This document shows positions 43,470 through 55,572 of a DNA stretch of 64,000 nucleotides, piece after piece. Both the position numbers and the translations under genes were made by a program. The number at the start of each line of letters is the position of its first letter. The first letter of the stretch is position 1. The stretch comes from Cranoglanis bouderius. Taxonomy: Eukaryota > Chordata > Actinopteri > Siluriformes > Cranoglanididae. The notes below the pieces were generated by a model. The model worked only from the letters and a program-made list of their open reading frames with translations. It searched no databases and was not told where the DNA came from. Location of the stretch: assembly GCA_023630585.1 (NCBI GenBank), contig CM042540.1, forward strand, positions 26,456,269-26,520,268. Reading direction: 5' to 3'.

Positions 43470-46400
43470 TGTTTTATGTGACTCTTTATTAGACTTTACT
43501 CTATTTTTTTTTTTTTCCATTCTTTCTTTAGTCTAGTCCACATTCTTGTTTCTGATAAACACACCTACTGTACACCACAGATGTAGTAGACAGAGATTTG
43601 GTGGAAAAATGCTTGGTGAATTCCTTTAATCTCGTGTACATTAAAGTGAGATTAACGAGTGACTTGCCAAACTAGTAGTAAGAAGAAGAAAATGCGGACA
43701 CATCAAAAGAATTGCGATCTGTGCTCAGTAGCGGTGAAAGAAGACAGACGTCAGCGGCCAAAGTTGAGCGGGCAATCACAGTGCTAGTCTTCATGTTGCA
43801 GACATGCGAAAGCATCAGCCGTGCTGCTGGCCCGCAAAGCATCTGACGTCATAACTGGTGTCTCCCAGAGGGATATACGGTCTATCCTATCTACTGCTTA
43901 CTCAATACAGTCATGCAATCACTAGTGCTGGGAGACAACCATCTATCCGAAGACGATCTCAGTTAGAGCTGGAGAACTCGTCTATCCTCCATCCATCTTA
44001 CAGAATCTCCACATCACCACGAGCTGACATCTGAGGAGGCTGTTACGATGCATACGATAAAACTTTTTTCTATGATTTTTACTGAAGCATACAGGGAATA
44101 TGAATGAAGCAATCGTAATGACCTGATTGTTTAAAAAATACCTGGGCCCGAACATCTGACCCAGTTCTGAGTAGAATAAACGAGAGGTCATGATGACCAG
44201 CCAAGACCTACCGTATGTGCCCTTTCCAAAGATCTGAAGGAAAAGCTTACAGGATCATTATATTTTGATCTCACTTACTGTATCTGCAGCTGACTTTGGA
44301 AACCTTCCTGAACTAAGTAAACAAAAGTTTGCATGTCTAGGTGACAGGATACAGATCAATGTTCGTGAACCTAATGGAAGAAAAGAAGTGGGTGATAAAA
44401 AAAAAACAAAAAAAAACAAACAATAAAAGTGCTATCAAAAGAGCTTCAGAAAAAGCGACTGCCACGGAGATGCTCCGCACGTTACGGGTTCCATTACAGT
44501 TAACGGGTGACAGCTCTGCCATCTTAATTGGAGCAACATGCATTCACCCTTTTAATGATGGAGAGCTGTCCCGCCGAATAGAACCTGCTCTCTGAGAGAA
44601 GAGCGCCGACGAGAAGGATAGACTGGGAGGAAAAGACATTTCTGAAGAAGAGGAAGAGGAGTCAAATCAGTGTGGTGAGATAGCAATTTGGAGAAAGTGG
44701 CTGGCACAAAGCAGACATCCATGGGAGAAGACCTTGAGCCGCTCAAAGGCTGCTCCACCCTCTCTCCTCTCCCTCACGCTGACAGCAGCGGGCTTTGAAG
44801 TGTGTGCGTACAGAGGTGGCGCCATGTACATGAGCGCTTCGTTTAGCGGTGTCTCAGGCACCGTCCCGGGACACGATGACGCTGTCGCCCTGCCGCTGAG
44901 CAGGGATCGGGATTTGAAGCCACGGAGGCGGCAGGCAAATATAAATAAGTAAATGAAAGGGGAACATTTTAATGATACTACGCTATGCTCTTTATACAGG
45001 AAGATAGTCTCCAGTGACACCTAACCTAGCATTAGGGCTATTAAACACTCTCCTAAAAAGAAAGAGGAAAAAAAAAAAAGGCACAGACGCCCACGGATGA
45101 GAGAGATCTGCTCGTATGTGTATTGTCAAGAGAAAGCGACACGGAGAAAACCTTTTTCTGTAGTTTTGGGATGTGCACTAATTGCCAGATACTTGTACTG
45201 CTGATATACACGGATGAGAGCGCCAAGACTGAAGCCACAGAATGTCAGACCTCTAAAATAGTCTGGAACTTTACCGCAAACGGGGCTAGTCCCTTTTTTC
45301 TTCCCCACAAAAAGCCGATATGCCTTATTCAGGTGATGAATCGGCTTCAGGCGGAAACACTTTGTATGTCTGTTCATTTGCATACGCCGTAATGGCATTC
45401 TCGCGCGCTAATTGCTAGCGTCCCACTTTACATTCCATGTCTTCGCTGGCTAATGGTATCATAAAACATTCTAGTGATAGGACACGACTCTAATACTAGG
45501 TTGCACATACTTAAGTCAGCAACAAGAGCTGGCCTCGTTTAAGGGACATAAAAGAGTCCCTTGGATCAGAGAGCTAGCTTACTCAGGCATGAAATCAAAC
45601 CCATTCAACCGAGGGCAATATGTACAAGGTAAAGCCTGTCTCTAGGCATATTGAATCAGAAGAAAATGCATAAGATAAAAAAATAAATAAATAAAAAAAG
45701 GTGTACTTAACAGGTAGCTACTGCACAGCAGGTAGCACATATAAGATTCCAGAAGTGTAACAAAAAGACCCTGCAGTTCAGCGCAGACCGGCTTTACATT
45801 AAGGCCGAAATACATTTATATCCCTGGAGCTCGTATGAAAGTACACTGGAAGCACGCTCGCTCACTATAACTGCTATAGCCACATAGTTTAAACCAAAGA
45901 TTTTTCTTCAGGGGGTGAAATACACACACCCAAACACACCGAGGTTATTCTGTATTCCCACAAAAACACCACGTACTGATGGAGTGCATTATGGTGCCCT
46001 TTATATAAAGAGTCGTTAGTAGCTCATGAGTTCGGCTCGTTCTGAGGCTCCTCCAAATGATCTGTAAAGAGCCGGGTGTCTGCAGGGCTGTCGCTGTCAT
46101 GGGACAGTGCGGGAGGTTTGGGTCACAATGGGGCCTCGAAAATGGTGCTTCATTTGTCATCCGCTACGAAACACTCGAGCCTGCTCCTGCCCGCAGGACA
46201 CACCCTGATTCTGGGATGCTTAATTTAAGTCACTGATGTCCCTTAGCAGCGCAGAGTGCTGTCCCCCTTGGGCGCACGTAACCCAGAAAACAGAGGTGAG
46301 GTGAGGAGACCTGTGCAAGCAGCTCAGAGAGATGCAGAGCGGAACGTTCCTGCATCGTGCCGCTTCACATTATGTACCTTCTCAGCGCAACATGATACAT

Positions 46401-47349
46401 GGCTTTTTTTTTACGCACTAGCCCGAAGTCAATGTGCGACAACCTGGCACAGATTACCCCTGTGGTTGAGTCCTCCGAAGTTCGCGCTGACTCTGCCTCA
46501 TTAGCCAGCGCCTCCTCCAGGCCCTTCCTACCTGCCGGAACCTTCTGGGCTCCAGGTGTTGTGGTTAGATGAACCTAAGGAGTTCATCCAGAGCTCGTTT
46601 GGGCCGGGCCACGGAAAAGCCATGCGGGGGTGAGAGATTATGACCCTGTAAAGATCAAAGGCAGCCTGCCACCCAGGGTCCATCAAAGGCAAGCAATCGG
46701 TCCTGGATCAGAGCCGCACGACGCCCCGACAGTCAGCACCACGGGGCTTAGCTAACACCGAGGAAGCCAGATAACAAGCAGGGCCTGCGTTTACAAGCAC
46801 AGGCTTTAATTGAAGTTAAACAGTAGCACCTTCCCCTTACACAATATGAGTGTTTATATGAAGCAGGCTGCATGACGCTGATCACACGCTTAATATAGAG
46901 GCAGAGTGGGAGAGGATTACTTTACTTTACTCTAATGGCTTACAATAACAAAGCATGGCGAGTTACTACGCAGCAAGAAGTCCATAAATCTGTGTATGGC
47001 AGCTGGTGCAGATTTCACTGATTTATATTAGATTTGAATGGCACAGACATGCAGATCACATAGCCCATTAAGCCTAATTCACAATGCATTATAGAATTAC
47101 ATTTAATCAATTGGCATGAAGTTTAACTGGCAGAAAGTGACACAGTGTAAAGTTTAAGTGGAGTTTAACCCTTACATACATAATGCTGGTGATATCAGTA
47201 CTAATTAATATGAGTGAGAATGTTTTTTTTTTTTTTTTGGAATTTATTATAAACACAATTTATTTCCATAACAATGTATTTTGTTTTAAATTAAATAATA
47301 TATCTAAGTTCTTGAAAAGGCTTTTGCAATACTTTGCCTTTAGAAATGA

Positions 47350-47520
47350 CTAGAGATGGCACCAATCTGATACCAGCATAAAACGATGGATCGGATACCG
47401 TACGACAAAAAGAACGAGCCTGATCCGATCCTGCAAGAAGTGGAAAAGACTGGAATTGGGTTTGGAAAAGATATCTGCTTATATTCAAGGTTTCAGTATC
47501 AGTATCGGTTATCGGACAAG
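47350..47520. repeat. probable DNA-transposon remnant
   Basis: GAGATGGCACCAATCTGATA and CAGTATCAGTATCGGTTATC resemble the ends of a repeat common in fish. The interior is lost. The assignment is weak. Confidence 0.35.
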
Positions 47521-47689
47521 ATAAAGCGAAATCGTGCTATCATACTGATAACTGAGTAGTCCGTTTGTGCTAATACCTAACATTTGTTTTTGGTGCTAAG
47601 TAAGGGCAAAATTAAATGTATAGCAAAACTATATAAAAAAAAAAATTACTAGGGGTTAACTGCATAGGAAGTCTGCACCTCAAACTTTC

Positions 47690-47890
47690 TCTGTGTGTCC
47701 AAAAGTGTGTCCTACTTCCTCTTACCAACAAACTGCAAACTGTATTAAGGTTATTAGTTGCCCACAGGACAACACTAGGGATAATAACTTATTGCAGTGT
47801 ACTGCCTATTCTCCAATGTGCAACAAAACTCCCAAAATAGTGCACTATGTACTGAATAGGGTGTTGTTTAGGACATATGTTTACATGGAC
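47690..47890. repeat. probable hAT-type remnant
   Basis: ATAGTGCACTATGTACTGAA and TAGGGTGTTGTTTAGGACAT resemble a frequent non-autonomous fish repeat. A related trace is at 2815-2935. Confidence 0.4.
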
Positions 47891-48097
47891 ACTAATAATC
47901 TGAATATACCCTGACATGTTATCTGATTATTCAAATGGTCATTTAAACAGTACACTACGGTAACCTAAATTGGCCTGCAACAGGTGATTCAGTGCATTTA
48001 TACTATTAATCTCCTAATTTTCGCTTTTTTTCATACCTGCATATGTAAAGACCTTACTGTATATCATCTTTCAACATATCAACAGAGATTACCCAAA

Positions 48098-48285
48098 GAA
48101 GGCGGCCTGAATACCCTGGACGGGGTGCCAACCCATCGCGGGGCACAATCGCACACACATTCACACACTACAGACAATTTGGAAATGCCAATCAGCCCAC
48201 AACGTACGTCTTCGGACTGGGGGAGGAAACCGGAGTACCCGGAGGAAACCCCGAAGCACGGGGAGACTGTGACTCAAGAGCTGCA
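48098..48285 (-). mobile_element. truncated copy of a CATCCATTTTCCATACC-type SINE
   Basis: It shares GGGGTGCCAACCCATCGCGG, GGGGGAGGAAACCGGAGTAC and GGAAACCCCGAAGCACGGGG with the copy at 43161. Both the tail and the tRNA-like head are missing. Confidence 0.7.
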
Positions 48286-48731
48286 CCCAATAAACTTCTA
48301 GGATAGGAACACGAAACAGTGTAATATTTATCATTACTGCTTTTCATTTCAGTTAAAAACAAAAAAGTTTAACTACAAGCTACTCGGTTTAAATTGAGAG
48401 ATGCTACCCACTATCGCCACCAGAAGCTTTTGTTAGACTCCCTGCAATTTCAGTTCAGGAAAGGCTCACATATTTTATGTGGTACAAGCCAAATAACATG
48501 CTGTGAAGCTCCAGGAAGAAAAATGCATTTTGATAGTTGACCAAAGCAAAGATAAAAGCAGGTGTTCGAAAGAAAGATGGGGGTGAAAAGTGACGGGCCA
48601 CTCCATTACACCGGTAAAATGAGTGCTGTGTAATTATCGACTGGAGAAAGTGCTTCACTTGGACCTACTCTAAGAAAGATGGATAGATGGACAGACAGTA
48701 GGGTAGTCGGAGAAATGGAAGGTGCACCTAC

Positions 48732-48829
48732 CACTTGCACGTCGGAGGGCACTCTGGAGAGGAAGTCCAGCAGCTCGTTGTTGTCAATGGTGTATGGGTC
48801 TCGCAGCTTCTTCGTGAATTTATTCACCC
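48732..48829 (-). CDS. mctp1: mctp1 exon: cytosolic C-terminal segment
   Basis: The minus-strand acceptor is CCAACTTTCAG and the donor GTAGGT; phase 1 in, phase 0 out. The peptide VNKFTKKLRDPYTIDNNELL continues DFLSRVPSDVQV. It is the most conserved part of the MCTP tail. If the following 6.6-kb intron were retained, the frame would run 41 more residues to a stop at about 48606. Confidence 0.95.
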
Positions 48830-49271
48830 CTGAAAGTTGGGCAGACACAGCAGCATTACACCTCAATGAGGGGGGACAAGTGCACTTCAGCAGTGTGTCA
48901 AAAGAGGCTGCCTGCTACTCCAGCAACACAGGATCAAAAGGCTCTCTGAAACCCCATTTTCTAAGTAAAGATCGGCTGCCATTATGCCCACAAGAGCACT
49001 GCTCTCTGGCCTTTGAGAGCTGCTGCTCAAGTCTGGAATAGTGAACAAAGGAGCACACAGACCATTAGCTATGAGGCTGTGTTTGGTCCCAGCTCTCCTC
49101 TTCAACAGCCTCCCTGCTGTTTTGGTGCCAGAAGTGTTCAGATGATAGACATAGTTCATCTGCAACTCTACTGGAACTGCAGTTCTTACTTGCAGACTTG
49201 TTCGTTATATTTTAACATGTACTTCATATTGAATATGGAATTTAATTTTGTACAGGACGTTCTTGACTCAC

Positions 49272-49381
49272 CCCAGGCCAGGATGATGTATCTGAGAGGA
49301 ATGAAGTAAACCATAAGGGTGGCCACACACAGTGCCACTATGGCCAGCCAGCTGAGAAAAGGCACAGTCCAATTGAAAGTA
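49272..49381 (-). CDS. mctp1: mctp1 exon: last transmembrane segment
   Basis: The minus-strand acceptor is GTCTTTTCCCAG and the donor GTGAGT; phase 2 in, phase 1 out. The peptide TFNWTVPFLSWLAIVALCV continues ATLMVYFIPLRYIILAWG and is strongly hydrophobic. It forms the last membrane segment or hairpin of the MCTP C-terminal domain. The start codon of the exon completes an asparagine. Confidence 0.95.
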
Positions 49382-50094
49382 CTGGGAAAAGACACAAGAG
49401 CTCAGTCAGTTTCTTTGCGGTATTTACATTTGATGTTTATGTAGGGTTGCCAGATTGTGTCTCACAAGCTGGGCTACTCTTAATCTTTTTGTGTTGTTTA
49501 ATGTAATTCTGTTTAGATGATATTTGGCCACAGTTTGGGATGTTAATTGGGTTTCACATTCAGTCTAGTCTGACAAAACCTAGTGCAGGCATTCTCAAAC
49601 TTTTTACAGTCAGGAAGCCCTTTAACTGTAAATATTATTTTTTTTAAATCACAGATGACCTCGGTACAGTTTGAAGATGAAGCACATTATTGTACATTAA
49701 TATTATTATATGTATAATAATATGTTAGCTATTTACTGAAGCCAGAAAGTTTTTTTTTTTTTTTAAATTTCTGAACTTTCCACCTATAGAACCTATAGAA
49801 AATTGTCATTATCCAGTTGGATTGTGATTTTCACCACTATAACAAAATTAGAAAATCATGGACCACCTAGTTTCACAGGTTCACATTGAACCATAGCCTT
49901 TGTGTACACTAAAACTAACAAATGGTCTACACTACAGAGCAACGATTTCTGCCTGCGGAATTAAATAACAAAGCTGATTTACTCCTTGGATTATATGTGC
50001 CGAGTTTTTAACTTCTTACATTTCTTATTAAACAAACACACAATAAAGAATATTTGTTGTGCAGTGGGATTAGAAAAGAACAGTGCCTCCTCAC
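49382..50094 (-). other. mctp1: mctp1 intron, 713 bases
   Basis: The intron is AT-rich with T and A runs. No repeat family or further exon is recognised. The other short intron (48830-49271) likewise shows nothing. Confidence 0.7.
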
Positions 50095-50204
50095 TTTTTT
50101 ATTCTCTCGCCATAGGAGGCCACTTCATCCAGGGCACTTTGCACACTGATGCAAACATCCTGAATGGCATACAGCTTGTTCATGAGTCCTTTTCTCTCTG
50201 AGTC
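50095..50204 (-). CDS. mctp1: mctp1 exon: inter-membrane helical segment
   Basis: On the minus strand the acceptor is CTCTCTCAG and the donor is GTGAGG. The exon starts in phase 0 and ends in phase 2. The peptide DSERKGLMNKLYAIQDVC continues ISVQSALDEVASYGERIK. This conserved MCTP segment lies between the two membrane regions and is probably amphipathic. The whole pyrimidine tract of its acceptor is a (CT)17 microsatellite. Confidence 0.93.

Positions 50205-50241
<37 letters not shown>
50205..50241 (-). promoter_or_regulatory. (CT)17 polypyrimidine tract and acceptor of an mctp1 exon
   Basis: On the minus strand (CT)17 C is followed at once by AG and the exon. The plus-strand (GA)n at 50207-50241 is therefore a splicing signal as well as a microsatellite. 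Confidence 0.85.
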
Positions 50242-50243
<2 letters not shown>

Positions 50244-50944
50244 TGGACACATGCATTTTTTTTTCAACCCTTAAGTCCTAACCAGCATAGCGCTTCAAAG
50301 ACTTGGAGAGCTCTCTGTCTCCACCTACACAGAGTTCCTCATGCAGCATATGTAAAATTGGCAAGTAACCTTGTGTTTGTGGAACAAAGAATAAGTATCG
50401 CTACACTGAAATTTCAAACGTAGACCATTAACTCATGGTGATGTCATTGTGCACATCCTCATCATCAACAGCACCGTTTCAAGCATTAAATGTGGAACCG
50501 TTCAACATTTGATGGTTCAGAAGAACTTTAAGAAGTGTCCACTGGCACCCCAGTGCCTGCCCTGGCCAAAACAATGTCCGCTCTGGAGTTTTTGCCAGAG
50601 GGGAAGAATGGTCATGCAACAGTTAGGATAACATGAGGTTCAGAATATGCAGCGATCAAGGACACAGACACAAAGGCTGCTTTAGTGTATGAACATGCTG
50701 GGACATTCAAACACACACAGCTGGTGTGTAACTTACAGCATGTATTTCAAATCTGCTTAAGGCTAACTGACATATCAGCTACTTTTGTTTTTGTTTTCAA
50801 GGAAATAATGCCTTCATATAATTACATAATTTAGTACTGTTCACAGTGTACAACCTTTACAAGCAAAAATTGTTTCAATGTTACACCCTGAACTAGAGGT
50901 GTGCATGGTACTGTTTTTTTTTGTTGTTGTTTTTGTTTTTTAAT

Positions 50945-51660
50945 CAAATATGCTCATGCACAAAACATTGAACCTTGAGGTAGATGGGCTACAACAGCAG
51001 AAGACCACATCAGGTTCCACGTCTGTCAACCAAGAACAAGAATCTGAGGCTATCGTGGCCACGGACTCACCTGGTCTTTTTCCAGTCTTCAACTGTCCAG
51101 TTTCGGTGAGTCCGTGCCCATGATAGCCTCAGATTCTTGTTCTTGGTTGACAGACGTGGAACCTGATGCGGTCTTCTGCAGTTGAAGCTCGTCCGCCTCG
51201 AGTTTTGATGTGTCGTGCATTATGAGATGCTTTTCTACTCACCACGGTTGTAAAGTGTGCTTATTTGAGTTACTATAGACTTCCTGTCAGCTCAAACCAG
51301 TCTGGTCATTCTCGTCTGAGCTCTCTGGTGTTTCAGCCTGCAGACCCGCTGCTCACAGGAGGTTTTTTTTGTTTTTCGCACCATTCTGTGTAAACTCTAG
51401 AGACTGTTGAGTGTGAAAATCCCAGGAGATCAGCAGTTTCTGAAATACTCAAACCAGCCCATCTGGCACCAACAACCACGCCACGGTCAAAGTCACAGAC
51501 ATCGCATTTCCCCCCATTCTGATGTGAACATTAACTGAAGCTCTTGACCTGTATCTGCATGATTTTATGCATTGTGCTGCCACATGACTGGCCGATTGGA
51601 TAACTGCATGAATGAGCAGGTGTGCAGGTGTTCCTAATAAAGTGGACGGCGAGCGTATGC
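50945..51660 (+). mobile_element. TTCCTAATAAAGTG-type repeat with a fold-back 5' half
   Basis: The right end is GTGTTCCTAATAAAGTGGAC. The left part is an inverted copy of its own neighbour: arms 50945-51071 and 51105-51235 with a 33-base loop. The shared words are GGTTCCACGTCTGTCAACCA and its reverse complement. Words such as CCAGTCTGGTCATTCTC tie it to 25196-25599. Confidence 0.75.
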
Positions 51661-51734
51661 CCTCATGTTAATGATCATGGCTTTTTGTCTATATAGTAAA
51701 GGTGAGAGTCCGTTCAACAACTTAGCTACACAGC

Positions 51735-52070
51735 TCATTCCCTGATTTCAGGCCAAATTTGGCTGAGTTTGGGCACATATGGCCAGTTTTGGCTATGGCA
51801 AGTCTATTATCAGCCAAAAGTGGCCCAGTTTTAAATGGTAACCTAAAAAATGTAATAACATTTGAAATCTGTGCCAAAAATTTCCCCAACTAACATTGTG
51901 TGGCATTTCAATTTTGGCCCAAACGGTGCCCAGCTGTAAGCTCTAGTCTGAGATACGGTCTCCCGAACGCTGAGCTGTGAGTTCATGTCCGTTATCTCAT
52001 GGTGGTATGTGAGCCAGATGACGTGGTAAGTGTGGGCCATCGTATTTTTGATCATATCATGGATTGCCTT
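51735..52070. repeat. GGCCCA/TGGCCA-rich dispersed repeat
   Basis: It contains repeated TTTGGC and TGGCC words (CAAATTTGGCTGAGTTTGGG; ATTTTGGCCCAAACGGTGCC) of a type common in fish. No coding capacity is seen. The family is not identified. Confidence 0.4.
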
Positions 52071-53593
52071 TCAATAGTAATCTGAATACATTTTTGTGAT
52101 ATTTCATCTCTATAGCATTTGTAACATTAGTCTGATTACAGATCGAGCAATGGCACAACTTTAAAGGCCAACATACGTATCCTACATACTATCCAAAGTC
52201 ATTCGAATACAGACAGAGTGGATAACAATAAAAAGTTGTGTTCTCTATATTTATTCATGTGACCCACTGTCACATAAGAGTATGTGTGAAATAGATATAC
52301 TGTATGTCTGGAAACTATTACAAAAAAATATATATATATCAGATGAAGACCTGGCATTGGTGACCACTCTTTTAACTCTAATCATGTACCAATTTCACAT
52401 ATCGCTAGAAAAAACATCGGATTCTAACATATAGAAATATATGCAGGCATCCATGCCACACGCCTGGTCATGGCTGTATGTACCGTATATACGTATGTAC
52501 AGTACAAGGTTTGCTAATGTTTTCTGTGGCCAGGAACCAGGTGTGTGGCATGGAAGCTCGCAGGCAGTGTCAAGCCATGCCCAGCTTCAGCCTGGCACCA
52601 CTACAGAGGCTACGCTCCAGCTCTTCATGAAGATCAATTGAAATGTCAGTGTCATAGTGGATAATACCATCCCAGAGCTGGCCAGCGCCTTGAGCCTAAA
52701 GATCAAACACTGCTGTGCAAATGAGGGCAGAGACAAAAGGATGGGATATTTCTATACAAATGCTGTTACATAAGACATTTCTTTTAGTTCTGTATGCCAT
52801 GCAATGTCTGTGATGACTTTTGTAGTGGAAATTAATGCAAGTGCGCTGATGTTATGTATAATCGCGTAAGGATTCGCATCAATTTCACACTCGCATTATG
52901 TGTACAAGTACTCCAGACTGAACTGTACCGCCAGAATGAGAATGCCTCACATTTTCCTCTCGTGTCCCAGAAAAGAACAAACGTACTTGGGCCTTATTAG
53001 ATCGAGGCTCTATGTATGGAGCTTTAAAGAATCAAATCTATCTATGATCTCTTTTACATTTATTCAGACAATTTTCCCATCCCAGGCTCCTTCCTCGTTT
53101 ATCCTTCATGGTATGAAAAATAACCTTAAATATGGCCCACGAAGCCACACTGCCTCCCGAAAGCCAACACAAGACAAATAGATATAACTAGACACTATCC
53201 CGGGGTTATTTTTCTCTGCAAATATTCGACAATATTTCTTTCTTTCCTCCTTTCTCCTTGTTGCCATCTGGTTTGTGTTATCAGTTGAAACAAAAGCGGC
53301 CCATATGCACCACTGTATTGGAGTCGGTGTTAGTAACACAGCTTTGAGAGATGTGGTATGTGTGTATGTATGTGTGTGTGCGTGCGTGAAGAGGTGCAGG
53401 TCATGGGGCTCTCAAGTCTAAACCATTGCCACATGGCCCTTGAACTATGAGCTCACTCCGATTTCCTGTCTTCAAAAGTGGACCGAAGGAGGCAGGAGGT
53501 TGAAATAACACCGGCCTGGAGAGAGGCTTGTTTTCACTGCTCCTCCGCATAGCTCTCTCGCACTCACTCTCACACACATGCACAGACATACAC

Positions 53594-53597
53594 GTGT

Positions 53598-53632
<35 letters not shown>
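53594..53632. repeat. (TG)n microsatellite
   Basis: About 18 TG units with one TATG interruption. Confidence 0.95.
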
Positions 53633-53635
<3 letters not shown>

Positions 53636-53984
53636 AACCTGCTGAAGAGCGCCCACCACCTACTTCCCTCAGGTCATTTGATGGAGATGCACTGTGAGAA
53701 CCTGCTAATGCTACACATGGCCATTCCTCCACTTTATAATACATTCAGACACACTGAGACAAGCTGTGTGGTATAGTCACACATGTAATATGCAGACCTA
53801 GAATGTTCATAAAGCCATTGCTGCGTGAGCAACGGTCAGTTCTAATAACATTGTAAAGCAAACCATTACTACAATTTTTTTTTTTTTTGGCATAACATTT
53901 CAGAAACATTATTTCCACAGAAACATTAGTCTTAGAACCTGTTTGGACTGAACCTTTTAATACTTTATTGAATTTTCCTATTAG

Positions 53985-54060
53985 GGCCCGACTTATACAT
54001 GGGCTCACCTGGGCTGTAGGCCAGGGCCTCGGGCGAAAAGAAGCCCCAAATTAACCAAAA
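53985..54060. repeat. GGGCCCGACTT-type remnant
   Basis: TAGGGCCCGACTTATACATG and GGCTGTAGGCCAGGGCC recall a short repeat seen in other fish sequence. Weakly supported. Confidence 0.25.
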
Positions 54061-54214
54061 GCTATAAATAAATATTTAGGATTTCATTCCAGCAATCAGA
54101 ATTTTTCAATAGGAATACTGCTGCTGGCTGGTTCAAGTTCAATACTTCATTAAAATTAGAAGTTTCCGAGGGTGAATTTTAATGAGGTAGATTTTTTTAA
54201 GGACTTTGCTACAA

Positions 54215-54692
54215 ATACACTATATGGCCTAAAGATTGTAGGCACCTGACCATCACACCCATAAGTGCTTTTTAAACGTCCCATTCCAGATTTAGTCCCC
54301 CTTTGCTGTTATAATAACCTCCACTCTTCTGGGAAGGCTTTCCACTAGATTTTGGAGCGTGGCTGTGGGGATTTTTTGCACTGATGTAGGGCGAAGAGGC
54401 CTAGTACACAATCGGCATCCCAATTCATCCCAAAGGTGTGCAGCGGGGTTGAGGTCAGGGCTCTGTGCAGGTCACTCAACTTTTTCCACACCAACCTTGA
54501 CAAACCATGTCTTCATGGAGCTCACTTTGTGCACAGGATCATTGTCACGCTGGAACAGGTTTGAGCCCCTTAGTTCCACTGAGGGTAAATTGTAATGCTA
54601 CAGCAGACAAGACATTCTAGACAACTGTGTCAGCAGTTTGGGGAAGAAGCACGTAAGGTCAGGTGTCCACATACTTTTGGCCAAACAGTGTT
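54215..54692 (-). pseudogene. Tc1-like transposase relic
   Basis: The ends TACACTATATGGCC and ACTTTTGGCCAAACAGTGT are inverted. On the minus strand, between about 54540 and 54400, the words SSMKTWFVKVGVEK and PAQSPDLNP are visible, the later catalytic region of a Tc1 transposase. It carries stops and lacks the N-terminal half. Confidence 0.8.
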
Positions 54693-55002
54693 TATACTGA
54701 TGACATGACTTCTAAAACGTGAGCACCCACCTTTATATTTTATTGTACGGAATTTCATTTGGATGTGCTTTATCATGGGTCAGGGCCACTCTAATGTCTG
54801 TTACCAGTCCATATTAGAGTGTGTTGTGCTCTGCGTAGAGGTTTGATCCGGCCAACGTGGTGGCGTTGTGTCTCTGTAACTGCGGTAAAGTTAGTTTCAT
54901 TTTCAGACATTCAGGCATGTCTGGTCAATAGTTAATAATTATAATTATTAATAATTGACACTGATAGAGAAATAGAAAAATGCCGTTCAGTTACAGTTAA
55001 TA

Positions 55003-55572
55003 TACAGTACTGTGCAAAGGTTTTAGGCGCATGCAAAGAAATGCTGTAGAGCAAAGATGCCTTCAAAATAATGAAATTAAATGTTTCTACATTTAATAAA
55101 AATTTTAAAAAATACAGTAAAGAGCATTGAACAGTAGTAAATGAAACAAAGTCAATATCTGGTCTGACAAAAAATAAATAAATAAATAAAAATAAAAATA
55201 GTAATCTCCGGTACAATTAGTGCAGTTTTATAAGGAAATGAGCTGGTAAGTTTTATTGAGCATCTTGCAGAACCAGACACAGTTCTTCTGGACACTTTGA
55301 CTTTCGCACTCGCTTCTTATTTTTGCAGCAAAACCCAGCAGCCTTCATTGTATTTCTTGTCTGAAAAGTGTCTCTTACATAATATGCTGCTTTCTTTAAT
55401 GACATACAAACATTTTTCTGTAACATTTAATTTTGTGCTAGAAAACTAATGTTTGGGAATCTAAAATGTTTTTTGTACTGAATTGATAATGTAGACGTCA
55501 TAAAATTAAAAAAATCTATAACGGTTTGTACTTAAAAAAATAGGGTGCCTAAAACCTTTGCCCAGTACTGTA
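55003..55572. mobile_element. 570-bp MITE with CAGTACTGTGCAAAGGTTTT ends
   Basis: TACAGTACTGTGCAAAGGTT and the inverted ACCTTTGCCCAGTACTGTA bound the element, next to TA dinucleotides. The interior is AT-rich with no frame. It fits a Tc1/mariner-type MITE. Confidence 0.8.

Larger units (their letters stand above)
42099..48731 (-). other. mctp1: mctp1 last intron (6.6 kb)
   Basis: The intron contains SINE-like copies at 42846-43083, 43161-43469 and 48098-48285, and remnants at 47350-47520 and 47690-47890. The stretches 43480-47340 show no gene; parts such as 45170-45430 and 46820-47110 look like candidate conserved non-coding DNA. The first bases on the acceptor side are a (TG)18 tract. Confidence 0.6.
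42027..50204 (-). other. mctp1: mctp1 gene, 3' part (4 terminal coding exons)
   Basis: Four exons on the minus strand with consistent phases (110, 110, 98 and 72 bases) join into 129 residues and a stop. They encode the C terminus of a multiple C2 and transmembrane domain protein. MCTPs carry three C2 domains that bind calcium and a C-terminal pair of membrane segments that anchor them in the ER (known for the family). The C2 domains and first membrane segment must lie beyond base 64000. MCTP1 is chosen over MCTP2 because of the adjacent slf1 and the terminal lysine-rich KRKKNNPG. Confidence 0.9.

Noticed and set aside
48679..49041. 120-residue frame on the plus strand
   Set aside because: It overlaps the mctp1 exon at 48732-48829 antisense, and the minus-strand peptide is clearly MCTP.
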